Shown here one piece after another: positions 10,433 through 21,393 of a DNA stretch of 64,000 nt (the stretch's first letter is position 1; each line of letters begins with the position of its first letter). The stretch is from Paralithodes platypus (Eukaryota > Arthropoda > Malacostraca > Decapoda > Lithodidae), in the NCBI GenBank assembly GCA_032716605.1, contig CM064502.1:40522507-40586506 (forward strand), written 5' to 3'. The translations under genes were made by a program, and so were the position numbers. The notes below the pieces were generated by a model. It was not told where the DNA came from. It searched no databases and saw only the letters and a list, made by a program, of their open reading frames with translations.

Positions 10433-11037
10433 GGGTGATATTCCATTAGTGATGATGGTAGTTTTGTCCTTTCAATAATTACTTAGAATAACTTTGAAAA
10501 ATATTTGTTAGTCAAGTACAACAGCAAAAACCTATTAATAGGTAATTATTAATATGTGGAATGAGGACAAGACAATGATCTATTAATGTAAATGTAGAGC
10601 ATTAAATGTATAACCAATCATAACTCCAAAGAAAGAGCATAATGCTTGTTGGATATAATAAAGCGTATTCAAACACCAATCATAAAATATAACAAACATA
10701 ATACGAAGAATATAATACAGTACACATATACATTACGCGGTACAAGACAGGGTTTCGGTTACATTAGTGTATGTATTGCAATAAAAACACATTTCACTAA
10801 TTGCATATACTTTTACTAACAAAATGGAGGATTCAGTCAATATGTACATTTTCTTGCATGACTAATTTACGGAACATAATATAAAGTACAATATTATAAC
10901 TTTACTTTGTTAACAATGTTGGTTACAGTGATTCAAAGAACAAGCACTACGCAATAACATTATATATTTTACATAGCATGCCGATTCCGGTTACATTTTC
11001 CTTGTCCAATGTACCAACCTAAAATCAAGCTCAGGAG
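10433..11037. other. AT-rich anonymous DNA
   Basis: No coding potential or recognised repeat. Sparse, AT-rich sequence. Confidence 0.6.
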
Positions 11038-11111
11038 GTGGTTGTAGTGAGCAGCGGTATGGTAAACGTTCTGTTTTTGTTACGAACTAGGCACCTTGTA
11101 TTGCTTGACGT

Positions 11112-11358
<247 letters not shown>

Positions 11359-14190
11359 TTTTTTTTTTTTTTTTATGTAAGTGAGGAGACAAAAGGCAGA
11401 ACTGCCTGTAGCGAGTGCCTCCCCCAGAGTTGAAAGAGTGAAAGGGCCAAAATCAAGAAACGTTCGATCCAAAATGTTTGGACACACAGAGTTTGAAGCA
11501 TTGTAAGTCATAGGAAGAAGGAAAGACTGATTTTGGGAGAGAGTTCCATAGCCCTGCTGTTGAATAGAAGAAAGACTGAGAGTAACGTTGCACTATTGGG
11601 TTGGAGAGTTGCACAGAGTAGGGATGGGATTGTATTGCAATGCAGGTACCACGTACCCTACGTAGAGAAGGTGGTATGCACTGGGAGAGCTCTGAGGAAC
11701 ACTGATTATTGTAGTAGTGATAGAATAACAAGAGAGATGCAACATTGCGGCGAAGAGAGAGAGAGAGATTGCAGAGTTGGTGAGTGGACAGGAGTTAATG
11801 ATACGAAAGACCTTCCTTTCTACTTTGTCTAGGAGTGCGGTGTGAGAGGATCCACCCCACTCATGTGAAGAATACTCAATACAAGGATGCACTGTGCCCC
11901 TGTACAGAGCAAGAAGCTGTGCAGGGGTAGACAAAACTTTGAGGCGATTGAGCACACCCAGTTTCTGGGAGGCTCCCTTAGCAAGACTGGTAATATGGTC
12001 CTTGCAGGTGAGAGCAGAAGAAAAAGAGACACCAAGAAGATGAAGGATTGATTTATGTATTGTTGAAAGATAAGGGATAGTCCTCTGGGAGCTCGGGACG
12101 GGCAGTTAGATAGAGAAATTGGGTTTTGGAAGCATTAAAGGCAACAAAGTTTTTTTGCCCAAATTGGAGATAGTAGTTATATCAGAAGATACGTGTTGTA
12201 TGGCTTCATTACTTGTTTGTTTTTGAGGGATTGCTGGCTGGGGCGTTCTGGAAAACCAATTGAGTACTGTAAGGTAAAATCGTTAGCATATGAGTGAATA
12301 GGGCTGGAGATGCAGTTGAGAAGGTCGTTAATGAATAATAGGAAGATAATTGGATGTAGGACAGAACCCTGAGGAACACCATAGTTGATAAGTTGAGGAT
12401 GTGAACAGTGGCCGTCCACAACCGCATCTATGAAACGGTCAGAAAGGAAATCAGAGACAAAGGCACAGATGGAAGGATAGAAACCGAAGATGGGTAGTTT
12501 AGAAATGAGGGGTTTGTGTCAGACGACACAATCGACATATCGAAGGCCTTCGATATGTCTAGTGCAACATAAAAAGTCTCACCTAAGTGCCGAATGGAGG
12601 ATGACCAAGAATTAGTAAGATATGAAAGAAGATCACCAGTAGAGCGACCCTTAAGGAAGCCATACTGGCGGTCTGAGAGTAGGTTATGGGAAGATAAATT
12701 CATAAGAAATTTTGAGGTAAGAATAGGTTCAAAAACATTAGAGATGCATGAAATGAGAGCAATTGGACGATAGTTGGAGGGTTGAGAGCAGGTACCCTTC
12801 TTTGTGACAGCTTGAATGAGAGCGAACTTCCAGCAAGAATGAAAAACATTAGAGGAGAGACAGAGGCGGCAGAGTTTGCCTAGGCAGGGAGTCAGCGCGG
12901 AAGCACAGTTTTTTAGTACAACAGGAGGAACATCGTCCGGTCCGTACTCCTTCTAAGTATTAACACATAACGAGCGGCCTATGCGGTTTATTTATATGTA
13001 CCGCCCAGCGGGGTGTTTTTAGCCAAAATAGGGCTGTTTACGTGATCATTTTCATGCCTAAATAAGACCCAGAACGTAAAACAAGTATCTATCCCTGAAA
13101 GGGCATGAACAGAGCTTTCGAATGACACCATAACGATCCTTGTATGATGGATAGTTTTCTTGCAATAACCGTGCAACGCGAGTGCAAAAAGCATGTAATT
13201 CGGTACTTTCCCCATATAATTGAGTATGTAGCGAGTGAGAGAGGGAGGAGGGAGCTGAGATTCGTGTCAGTAGGTTCGCCGCGGTGGTCTGGAGCAGTCA
13301 TACGCTCGCTAGTCTCCTGCCACCACTTGTCTCTCTCTCTCAGCAACATTACGTGCTGAAATTGCCACTCGACCTATGTCAAGCGCCGCCAGTTAGTCCA
13401 GCTTTTTTTAACTCGACTTAAGTGGTGAGCCGCTAAAGAAGGGTTAAACCCAGAGAGGGTGAAAAGTACATCCTTGGAAGAGATTATGATGTTAGCCATA
13501 ACTAGGAAAGAGGGGGGTGGAGAGGGAGAAATAGCACTGGAATCATACAAGGTGGAGTTTCTAGCGAAAGTTTGAGTGAAGAGTTCAGCTTTGTCAGAGG
13601 AATAGGTGACGGTGGTGCCATCAGAGTGGAAAATAGGACGGAAAGGCGGAGAAGATTTTTTTGTTTGAGAAGTTTTTGGCTAGATGCCAGAAGGCTTGGG
13701 AAGAGCTACAGTTGGATTGTTCAGTGTATTTATTATTGATGAAAGAGTGCTTGGCAAGTCGAAGAACAGATTTGGCTTGATTCCGGGCAGAAACATAGGA
13801 AGAATAAGATCCTTGAGTTTGAATATGATGGTATCGTTTGAATGCTTCCTTCTTATTGCAGACAGCAGTAGAACAAGCGTGAGTAAAAAATTTTTTTTTT
13901 TTTTGCATTAGTCTGAGAGAAAAAAAATGGGATGGATGCTTCCATGCCCAAGAGAATTACCTTGGTAATGCGTTCAGCATTCTCCGAGGAAGCAGAAGTA
14001 ATTGAATGGGAAATCAAAGAAGTACTGCCGAACAGCCACCCAGTCGACAGTGCCAAAGTGCAACAAGCACCGCCAGCTGGGAGGATCGGGTGGCCGGACC
14101 GGAGAGATAGGACAGGTGACAAAGTTAAGTTTATGGTCGGAGGAGACCAAAGGAGAGAAAAGATTTACAGTACAAGCAGAATGACTAAAT
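11359..14190 (-). mobile_element. Jockey-like LINE, copy 1 (decayed, 5'-truncated)
   Basis: Minus-strand remains of an endonuclease/RT LINE. From 5' to 3': the end of the endonuclease (LFSPLVSSDHKL, about 14145); the linker (THACSTAVCNKKEAFKRY and SVLRLAKHSFINNK); RT (DRQYGFLKGRSTGDLLSYL and FYVALDISKAFD); NYGVPQGSVLHPIIFLLFINDL; then IHSYAND, where the catalytic YADD has become YAND. The C-terminal part holds STPAQLLALYRGTVHPCIEYS and [21 protein letters not shown] 16-base poly-T at 11359-11374 is the poly-A tail. Several frameshifts and stops make it dead. A 480-base MITE splits it (12964-13443). Confidence 0.85.
12960..13447. mobile_element. TTAA MITE inserted in the Jockey-like LINE
   Basis: Flanked by TTAA on both sides (12960-12963 and 13444-13447). 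The left end is CACATAACGAGCGGC; the right end read inward is CCCTTCTTTAGCGGC, a partly matching inverted terminus. Copy 2 of the same LINE reads through this site uninterrupted (GGGCTTAATACTAAGAAGG, 57384), so the boundaries are exact. TTAA target choice and a CCCTT terminus suggest a piggyBac-type mobiliser; the 480-base interior has no gene. Confidence 0.85.
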
Positions 14191-14314
14191 ATTCCAGAAT
14201 GGTTGATAGCCTCTAAAGTACTATTATAAATATCTAATTCAGTTCCGTTGACAAAAGGCCATTGTTTCATGAGGCAATACCAGACACAGACTAAAGCTTC
14301 ACCTAACTACATTT

Positions 14315-16214
14315 TGTGACGCTCCTGCATAGTAGCCACGTGCGGGCATGCGCGCGTGTCGGCTTCCCAGCCGTTTAGAAACCGGCTGGCGGCAGCCGGC
14401 CGGCCGGCTTTTCCTTAGTATATATCCTACGACAATGTAACTAATGTCTGGGATATTCTTATGTTGTTTCACAGCTTGAAGCTGCCCTTATTCTTAACCA
14501 ACGCATCTTAGTATAATATATTCTCGATAGTTGATTGTTTCACTATAATATATAAGATGTAAGTCTAGTGAGAGTGGGAGGAGATGAGCGGGAGAGAGAG
14601 ACCGGCTGGGGGACGTTGCTTCGCGCGGGCGCGGAGAGTCTAGCTTGGGACGAGCCTGATGTTGCCAATTTGATCGCAACGTTAGGCTTAGTTTCGACTC
14701 ACGCAAGGGGTAGAGGATTTTGACGCGGCAACGGTCTGGAGTGTTGCCAAGCATGGGATGTATTTCGCATGCCTAGGGTGGGGTCCAGACAGATTCAAGA
14801 CTCAGAGCTCACCTCACTGTCGTACCCTTCGGACCCCCTTGATATCTATCCCTCTCAACCCCACTTAGAAACTTTCTCTCTTACTTTGTATACCTTCCTT
14901 CCACTACTTCAACAATCTATTTAATTATCCCATCCCCTTGATAGACCTTATATCTATTATTGTATTAACGACGAGCTCTCAGATAATTAGATAGGATTTT
15001 GGGCTTTATGCAGAGAGGTAATTGTTAATGAGACCTAGGAAGCTTTTTTGTTGTCTCATATTTGGTGGTTTCATGCTTGCTAGTGTGTTCTTGTGGCAGG
15101 TGAGCAGGGGCTAGACCGGAGGAGAGGCTTTTTGCGATCCTTTAAGTAAAGTCTGCTGGTGCGAGTCCTGTGGACCCGCACGACTTTACTAGGATACCCG
15201 TGGGAGTCTGGGGGCATTTTCTTGTCTGTGTCCCTGTGTGTCCAGTGTTGTGTTGTGTGAGGGCCCTTGCCTAGTCCACTCAGCACTGCGCTAGCACGTC
15301 TTGCTTTTGATTTAGGGTCGCCAGGAGAGAGTCAGATACTTGGGATCTGAGTCTCTCAAGAGAGCACCCTTTCAATTAGAGTAATTTGGCGCACAGACTT
15401 GGGAACGTCCCTAGGCTAGAGCAGGTGGCTCAGCCCGGGTATCCGAAGCCCATATCCTTCCGGCTAGACCTCTGCCACCTGGCAGATTAACAGCTAGGGG
15501 TTTATTATTTCTGCATGCTTGTTATTGTGCCACAGTTTACCGTTGTTGTGAGCATTGTGAGTCAGGGTGTGGCTTAGAGACTCTGTCCGAGCAGGCTTGC
15601 CTGACTAAGAGTGAGAAGCACACCTGTATGTGGTTATGTTGCGAGTTGCTGCCTTTATTTAATTATACCTATGCCATTATACACTGTATGGCCTATCATT
15701 AGTATTTATTCCTGCTTATGAGTTAAGAGTTCTCTAAATCCGTAACTTACTTTCTTTGCTAAGCATCAGATCCTACAGTAGCCGCATGCAGTTTAGAAAC
15801 CTGCATCTTGTCTACCTGTACGATGTTTTGAGGACTGTTTGCTTTCACCTTCTTTCACGCAGGGGTGATTAGTTGTATTAATTAACGTAACGTTAAATGT
15901 ACTTTCTTCTAGTTTGTTATTAAATTGTTTCTGCAATTTAATTCCGTTATCTATCTTTTCCTTGAAGCTTTAAGTCAACTTAATTGTGTGATCTTTTATA
16001 TAGCCTGCTTGACTATCAGCAGTCTATAGTGCGTGCACCCTGTAAACGAGTCATAAGATACCTCGTTGTCCAGGCAGGACTCTTGACGGTTTAGGGTGGT
16101 TTGTTGCCTGGGTTTATAGATAAGGGTTGGATCTAGCGTTTTCCGTTGTTGCTTGTTGCCGCATACCTAGTCCAATAGAAAGAGCCCAGTGTTTATATAT
16201 CCCAGGACGTAACA
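14315..16214 (+). repeat. Complete 5' LTR of a second gypsy-type element
   Basis: A 1.9-kb LTR starting TGTGAC and ending GTAACA. The last 540 bases recur at 17977-18518 as the partial 3' LTR. ATTT precedes it (14311-14314) and also follows the 3' LTR (18519-18522), giving a 4-bp target duplication typical of Ty3/gypsy. No clear TATA box was assigned. Confidence 0.85.
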
Positions 16215-16216
16215 AA

Positions 16217-16236
16217 TGGCGACCTTGCATAGGATT
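16217..16236 (+). promoter_or_regulatory. Candidate tRNA primer-binding site
   Basis: TGGCGACCTTGCATAGGAT lies two bases after the LTR and closely matches the site in the first LTR element, which suggests the same primer tRNA. Confidence 0.5.
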
Positions 16237-16430
16237 TACTGAACAGAGGAATATAGTGGTCATTTGTTTTGAGATTCCTTATGATTAGAGGAATACAGTG
16301 GACATAGAGTTTTTTTTTTTGGAGCAACCAATATAACACATTAAAGACTTTAAATAACATTAGTATATACATACTTGCATAGGAGATAAGGCACATTCTA
16401 TAACCGTGATAATTACTGCAGTACACAAAC

Positions 16431-17976
16431 ATGTCTAATACATCAGAACACAGTGGTGGGTCAGGTCACGATACAGGCTCGGAGGGAGAAAGACCTGTGG
16501 AGTGGCTAGTCGATAGCGAGGAGGGTGCTAGACATTTTTTAGAGGTGCCCCTTACCGCTGCCAGGGTGTTGAAGCTGAATAAGTATGGCTTAAAGTGTGT
16601 GGCAGGTCTTCAGGGTCACCAGGGTTTAAGTGGCATGAGGAAAGATCAGCTGAGGACTTTGATATTGGGTTTAGAAGGGAGAGACCTGGGTGGAGAGGCG
16701 ACTTGGGGCCCCGGTCCCCAGCCCCCCCCTCCACTCTACCCCCGTATCAAACGTCAGGGTGCCTGAATTTAGTACATACCCCCAAGTTGATGGTCAATGG
16801 CAGCGTGGAATTCAATCACAGGGACCCTCTCCTTTAAATGCACCTTCCCCTCCTCAAGGGTTAACTCCAGATTTGTTGTTTCGGCTTGAGATGGCCCAGG
16901 TTGAGGCTGCCGAGAGACAGGCTAGTGTGCAGGCTGAGGCCGCAGAGAGAACAGCTATATGAGAGGCTGAACTGCAGGCAGAGTCTACTAGGTATCGGGC
17001 TGACAGGGAGCTGGAGAGATCTCGAGTGGAGATAACAGGGCGAAATATTGGGGGTCAATCATTGTCGCACCTGCTTAACTAGTTCCTGTGTTCGATGAAT
17101 CATGTGTGACTGAGTCTTTTATGCGATTTGAGAAGAAGTGTCAGGAACACCAGTGGCCTCAGGAAAAGGGGGCAGCATTAGTTTCATAGACTCCTTGGAA
17201 AGGGGCTAAAAGCGTATGATGCACTACCTTTAGAGTCCTGTGTAGTTTATGATGAGCTAAAGAAGGCTGTGCTACGGGCCTATGAGTTACAACCAGAAAC
17301 TTACCGCTTGAAGTTTCGGGGTGTTACTAAGGGCAAGGATAGTACCTTCCTAGAACACGCCCGGGACTTGTCTGATGCACTACGACATTGGCTGCGTTCC
17401 GAGAAGGCAGCTACTTTTGAGGAGTTGAGTGAGCTGGTTCTCTAGGAGCAGTTCTTTAAGTGCACAGGCGGGGACTTAACATTAAATATAAAGGAAATAA
17501 ATCCTAGAACTCTCCAGGAGGCAGCAGAAATGCCTGACCTACGACTGTCATTAATTCGATGGTGCGAAGCAGCAGCTAGGAGTGAGTCGGGTGCAAAGGA
17601 TCATACCCCTCCCCCTCCCAAGAATTTTGATACACATAAATACACAAAACCATGTAGCACTGACAATAAAACTGAACATAAACCAAATACCGTCCCGTAT
17701 AAGAAGTCTAATGGTACCTCCCACTCCCAAGGGAAACCAAAGAGTAAAGAGTGCTTTGCATGTCACAAGGAGGGTCACTTTGCAAATGCTTGTCCGAACA
17801 AGCCACCAAACAAGGTTGTGTCATTGGCCCGCAGCATAGGGGTGTCGCCTATATCTTCTGAGTTTGCCAAGGGTAGATCGTCAGAGGTTGGGACACAGCC
17901 TGTGTTCAAAAGTCCGGAAGGCTCGAACCCTGTCCGCGACGTCTTTGGGGGTCATAGAGGGCATGGTTTTGTGAGG
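16431..17976 (+). pseudogene. gag: gag remnant of the second LTR element
   Basis: Starts at ATG 16431 (MSNTSEHSGG) and shifts frame near 16700. A Pro/Ser linker and a Glu/Ala/Arg-rich coiled coil follow (about 16880-17040), with TGA at 16960 that could be a decayed CGA. The capsid (17100-17560) is broken by stops and shifts but shows FMRFEKKCQEHQWPQ, RAYELQPETYRLKFRG and FEELSELVL, like the first element's capsid. From 17530 a 163-codon frame holds a complete zinc knuckle, CFACHKEGHFANAC (CX2CX4HX4C). Sequence leaves gag at 17976 and enters LTR sequence directly, so protease, integrase and RT are gone. Confidence 0.8.
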
Positions 17977-18518
17977 TTATACACTGTATGGCCTATCATT
18001 AGTATTTATTCCTGCTTATGAGTTAAGAGTTCTCTAAATCCGTAACTTACTTTCTTTGCTAAGCATCAGATCCTACAGTAGCCGCATGCAGTTTAGAAAC
18101 CTGCATCTTGTCTACCTGTACGATGTTTTGAGGACTGTTTGCTTTCACTTTCTTTCACGCAGGGGTGATTAGATGTATTAATTAACGTAACGTTAAATGT
18201 ACTTTCTTCTAGTTTGTTATTAAATTGTTTCTGCAATTTAATTCTGTTATCTATCTTTTCCTTGAAGCTTTAAGTCAACTTAATTGTATGATATTTTATA
18301 ATTATAGCCTGCTTGACTATCAGCAGTCTATAGTGCGTGCACCCTGTAACCGAGTCATAGGATACCTCGTTGTCCAGGCAGGACTCTTGACGGTTTAGGG
18401 TGGTTTGTTGCCTGGGTTTATAGATAAGGGTTGGATCTAGCGTTTTCCGTTGTTGCTTGTTGCCGCATACCTAGTCCAATAGAAAGAGCCCAGTGTTTAT
18501 ATATCCCAGGACGTAACA
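17977..18518 (+). repeat. Partial 3' LTR
   Basis: Matches 15677-16214 almost base for base, with a 4-base insertion and a few substitutions. It starts inside the LTR at TTATACACTGTATGG and ends GTAACA, followed by the ATTT duplication. The first 1.36 kb of this LTR were lost together with pol. Confidence 0.9.
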
Positions 18519-18571
18519 ATTTTTAACCTGCAGAATATCCAACATTTCTCTCCTCTAAAGCAATATCCACA

Positions 18572-19016
18572 TTAGCCCCCTTTGTACCAGAGACGTCTTT
18601 TAAAATGTTATTCTAGTCGTCCGGCTGGCTCAGTTGATAGCGTCACTGCTTCCCATCTTGCAATCTTGCGTTCTAGCCCCGTTCAGATTGAAAGGTTTTT
18701 CTGAGATATAGCCAGCCGTTATCGTCTCCCCATGAGCAAGGGGGATGGGTAATGGTCTCTGGTTGATTAAAGAAGCGTCAAGCTCTTGAGAATTCTCGAA
18801 GGAGGAGATACGGGCGCTATATAAGTAACCAGACGATTATATTTAGAAAACAAATTCAGTTTAAAATGGATCTGTGGTAATAAACTTGGGTAAGTGATTT
18901 AGTTTGAAGTCTATAAGTTCCTGGAAGCCCATATTAAATTGAAAATAATTGTCTAATAGCAGCCAGAAATATCTTTGAAAGACGGCACCGGTACTGAATG
19001 GGTTAAAGTAATTTTC
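18572..19016. mobile_element. TTAA MITE family 2, copy 1 (split by a SINE)
   Basis: The left arm CCCCCTTTGTACCAGAGACGTC and right arm ACGGCACCGGTACTGAATGG with GGTTAA match family 2. The interior ATTCTAG...TATTTAGA is interrupted at 18616 by the SINE. Confidence 0.7.
18617..18836 (+). mobile_element. tRNA-derived SINE nested in a MITE
   Basis: Begins with a tRNA-like head: CTGGCTCAGTTGATAGCG (A-box-like) and GCGTTCTAGCCCCG about 35 bases on (a weakened B-box). A unique body follows (CCCCATGAGCAAGGGGGATGG). The surrounding MITE sequence joins up on both sides, which defines the insert. Transcription by RNA polymerase III is inferred from the boxes only. Confidence 0.55.
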
Positions 19017-19063
19017 ATAACAATTACCACAGCCAACACTATTATACTACCACGACATAAACC

Positions 19064-19377
19064 TTAATGGGAAGTATTTGACTTTTTTCTGAACCCCATT
19101 CTCCTTCATGTTTAGCCCCATTAGTTTTCAAATGTTAAGACTTTCACCCCTTTTTTGACAATATTAAGACCTTTTGTGCCACCTAGATGTCGATGTTGTC
19201 CTGGCGAGCGATAGCGAGCCTGTAATTTAGGAGGAATTGATATTCGGCCACGATATGTTTCTACCGAAAAATTGCTCAAATTTATTTCGAAGGGTGGAGG
19301 GGCGGGGGGATGGGCTTTGTGATGTTTATATTTAAAGCTTGGTAGAGATCAAGGGAGGTAACTTAAATAAATACCGC
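19064..19377 (-). mobile_element. TTAA MITE family 1, copy E
   Basis: Minus-oriented copy: TTAATGGGAAG at one end, then TTTAGCCCCATTAG, CTGGCGAGCGATAGCGAGCC, TTTCTACCGAAAAAT and AAGCTTGGTAGAGATCAAGGG. The far terminus is eroded. Confidence 0.75.
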
Positions 19378-20090
19378 TAGTAATAACAAATAAATAGATA
19401 TAATATTATAACATAACGCACTTTTAATGTTAATATATTAAATAGCACATGTATCGTGCCTAAATAACGTTCACAGGTAAACGTTATGACTTGCGTGTTT
19501 ACTCCCTGTCTGTCTATTGATAACATACAAATGTGTAGTAACTTCGAATATTATAAAGACTCACATCAAGAATCACTTAATAATATGTTCTGTATTATGT
19601 CTGACGAATATGTCATGAAATGTATGAAAACATATTATGAATCACCCTTGTTACTACCTTAGGTTTATGTCATGTAGTAGTAATCTGGATGAAACGCAGT
19701 TCCTCAATCTCTCTACTGATGTTAATGATAATTCAATAGCATCGTGCGTCCTAGACATTTAACGAGAGACCGATACATTAATACATTAATACAAATAGAG
19801 ACAAATGGTAATTGGTAAATTTGAAGTCAGGATATTTCCGTAAACAATATTACGACTTAATGGGACCGTCCGTATACATTGAATGCAACATTTTAATCTT
19901 AAGAAATAATGACAATATCTCGGATATTTTGTGTAGGTCTATAGTTTACAATGTCAATGGAATTAGCTTATGGGGCGGGCTTTCTTTATTACAACGAGTA
20001 GCTAATACATGAATAGATACTACAGTAGTGACAAGGAAGTACAAAGCAAGAACAAAATGTAGAGGATATACTTTATTCACTGTGTCGCAT
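19378..20090. other. AT-rich anonymous DNA
   Basis: No supported gene or repeat family. Confidence 0.6.
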
Positions 20091-20130
20091 ACACAAACAC
20101 ACTTGTGCAAAGAAATACAAAATATAAAAA

Positions 20131-20135
20131 TACAT

Positions 20136-20181
<46 letters not shown>

Positions 20182-20262
20182 CAGTATATGCAAGAAATCA
20201 ACAAGGAAGGAAGAAAAACACGGATCCCCGAGCACTTTCGTGTACATCTTCAGGGAAGGACA
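20131..20262 (-). other. Microsatellite and PLE-type terminal motif
   Basis: A (CA)n/(TA)n array (20131-20176) is followed, on the minus strand, by CCTGAAGATGTACACGAAAG at 20234-20253. The same CCTGAAGATGT...ACGAAAG pattern occurs at 7067. It lies about 220 bases downstream of the stop codon of the PLE described below, so it may be that element's terminal repeat. Confidence 0.4.
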
Positions 20263-20530
20263 GACAGAATGAAAGTACATATATACATAAAATACTCAAA
20301 GTGAGAATGTCTAATCATAAGTCAAAAGAAAACAAATCAAACGATACATTGTCAAATTTATCTAACAAGACTCAAATAATTATAAGGGTTTCGATTGTTC
20401 TACGAATCTCGTCATGAAATAATATATACGAAACAAATAATAACAACAATAGTACTGTGATTAATAGTAAAACACTAAATTTCGATTTATTTACAAAAAT
20501 AATCTATTATCAAATTATCTAGTCTGTACA

Positions 20531-21003
20531 TGTTTTTTCTTCTATATTCCAACAACTCCCTCTTGGGCATAGGCTGAGAGCCTTTACACTACACGGTGAG
20601 GCCCGTGAGGTCTTGTTCCAGTCTAGGGAGTGAGACATGCGAAGCACCCCAGCTCGAAGCAACTCCATCTCTGAAGCTGCTCTGCCTCTGCGCTTCACCG
20701 TCTCATCCCCCACACTCGGACCCTCACTCTCAGAACGCCACCTATTGAGCAATTAACTCACCAGGCATTACCCCCCTGTAACATATTTTGACTATGGGAA
20801 TATATTCATACAATGCTATTTAATCAGGGAACAATGAGGGTATTTTTTTGACATTTCGGTGTGCTGTGGTAATGCACTGAAACTAGGTACAGCACAAATT
20901 CCATCCCAATAATATCTTCCCATTGACATATTGGGATTCGAACCCGGGTCCATTGGATTACCAGTCCAGTGGCAAGACCACTCTGCCACACCGCTGCTTA
21001 TGT
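20531..21003 (-). mobile_element. tRNA(Thr)-like SINE, copy 1
   Basis: On the minus strand the head reads GGTGTGGCAGAGTGG (A box TGGCAGAGTGG), then TGGACTGGTAATCCA, an anticodon arm whose loop gives GGT (threonine), then GGGTTCGAATCCC, a perfect B box. The roughly 400-base body (GAAGATATTATTGGGATGG, CCTCATTGTTCCCTGATTAA, CTCTCAGCCTATGCCC) matches the copy at 56.5 kb. The 3' end is A-rich. It interrupts the PLE between NMNIS and MYRLDNL. Confidence 0.8.
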
Positions 21004-21393
21004 TCATATTAATATTATTTGTATACTTAATCACACTAGATTCTATAACATTTATGTCAATAAATGATTTACATGACATGAAGAGCGTTCGAAACTTGCC
21101 CTGTTTGAACTCTAGTCAGGTGCTTTACCAGTGTGTCCAAAATATATCTTATTACAGTCTTTGCAAGGGATTTTATAAGAACATAAGAACATAAGAAAAT
21201 GGGAGTCTGCAGAAAGCCGATTGGCCTAAGCAAGGCAGATCCCTGTCCCACACAACCCCAATTCATTACAAAGCCCAATTATAGGCTTCACACTCTAATA
21301 CCCTGAGGATCATCTTACCAAAACGGTTAGAGATTAACGCAGGATTATGGAGGTCTGCAGAGCGCTGATTGGCCCAACCCGGCTGATCCCCCT

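Noticed and set aside
20930..21003. A genuine tRNA-Thr gene
   Set aside because: The head continues directly into a body of about 400 bases that is shared with a poly-A-tailed copy at 56.5 kb, so it is a SINE.
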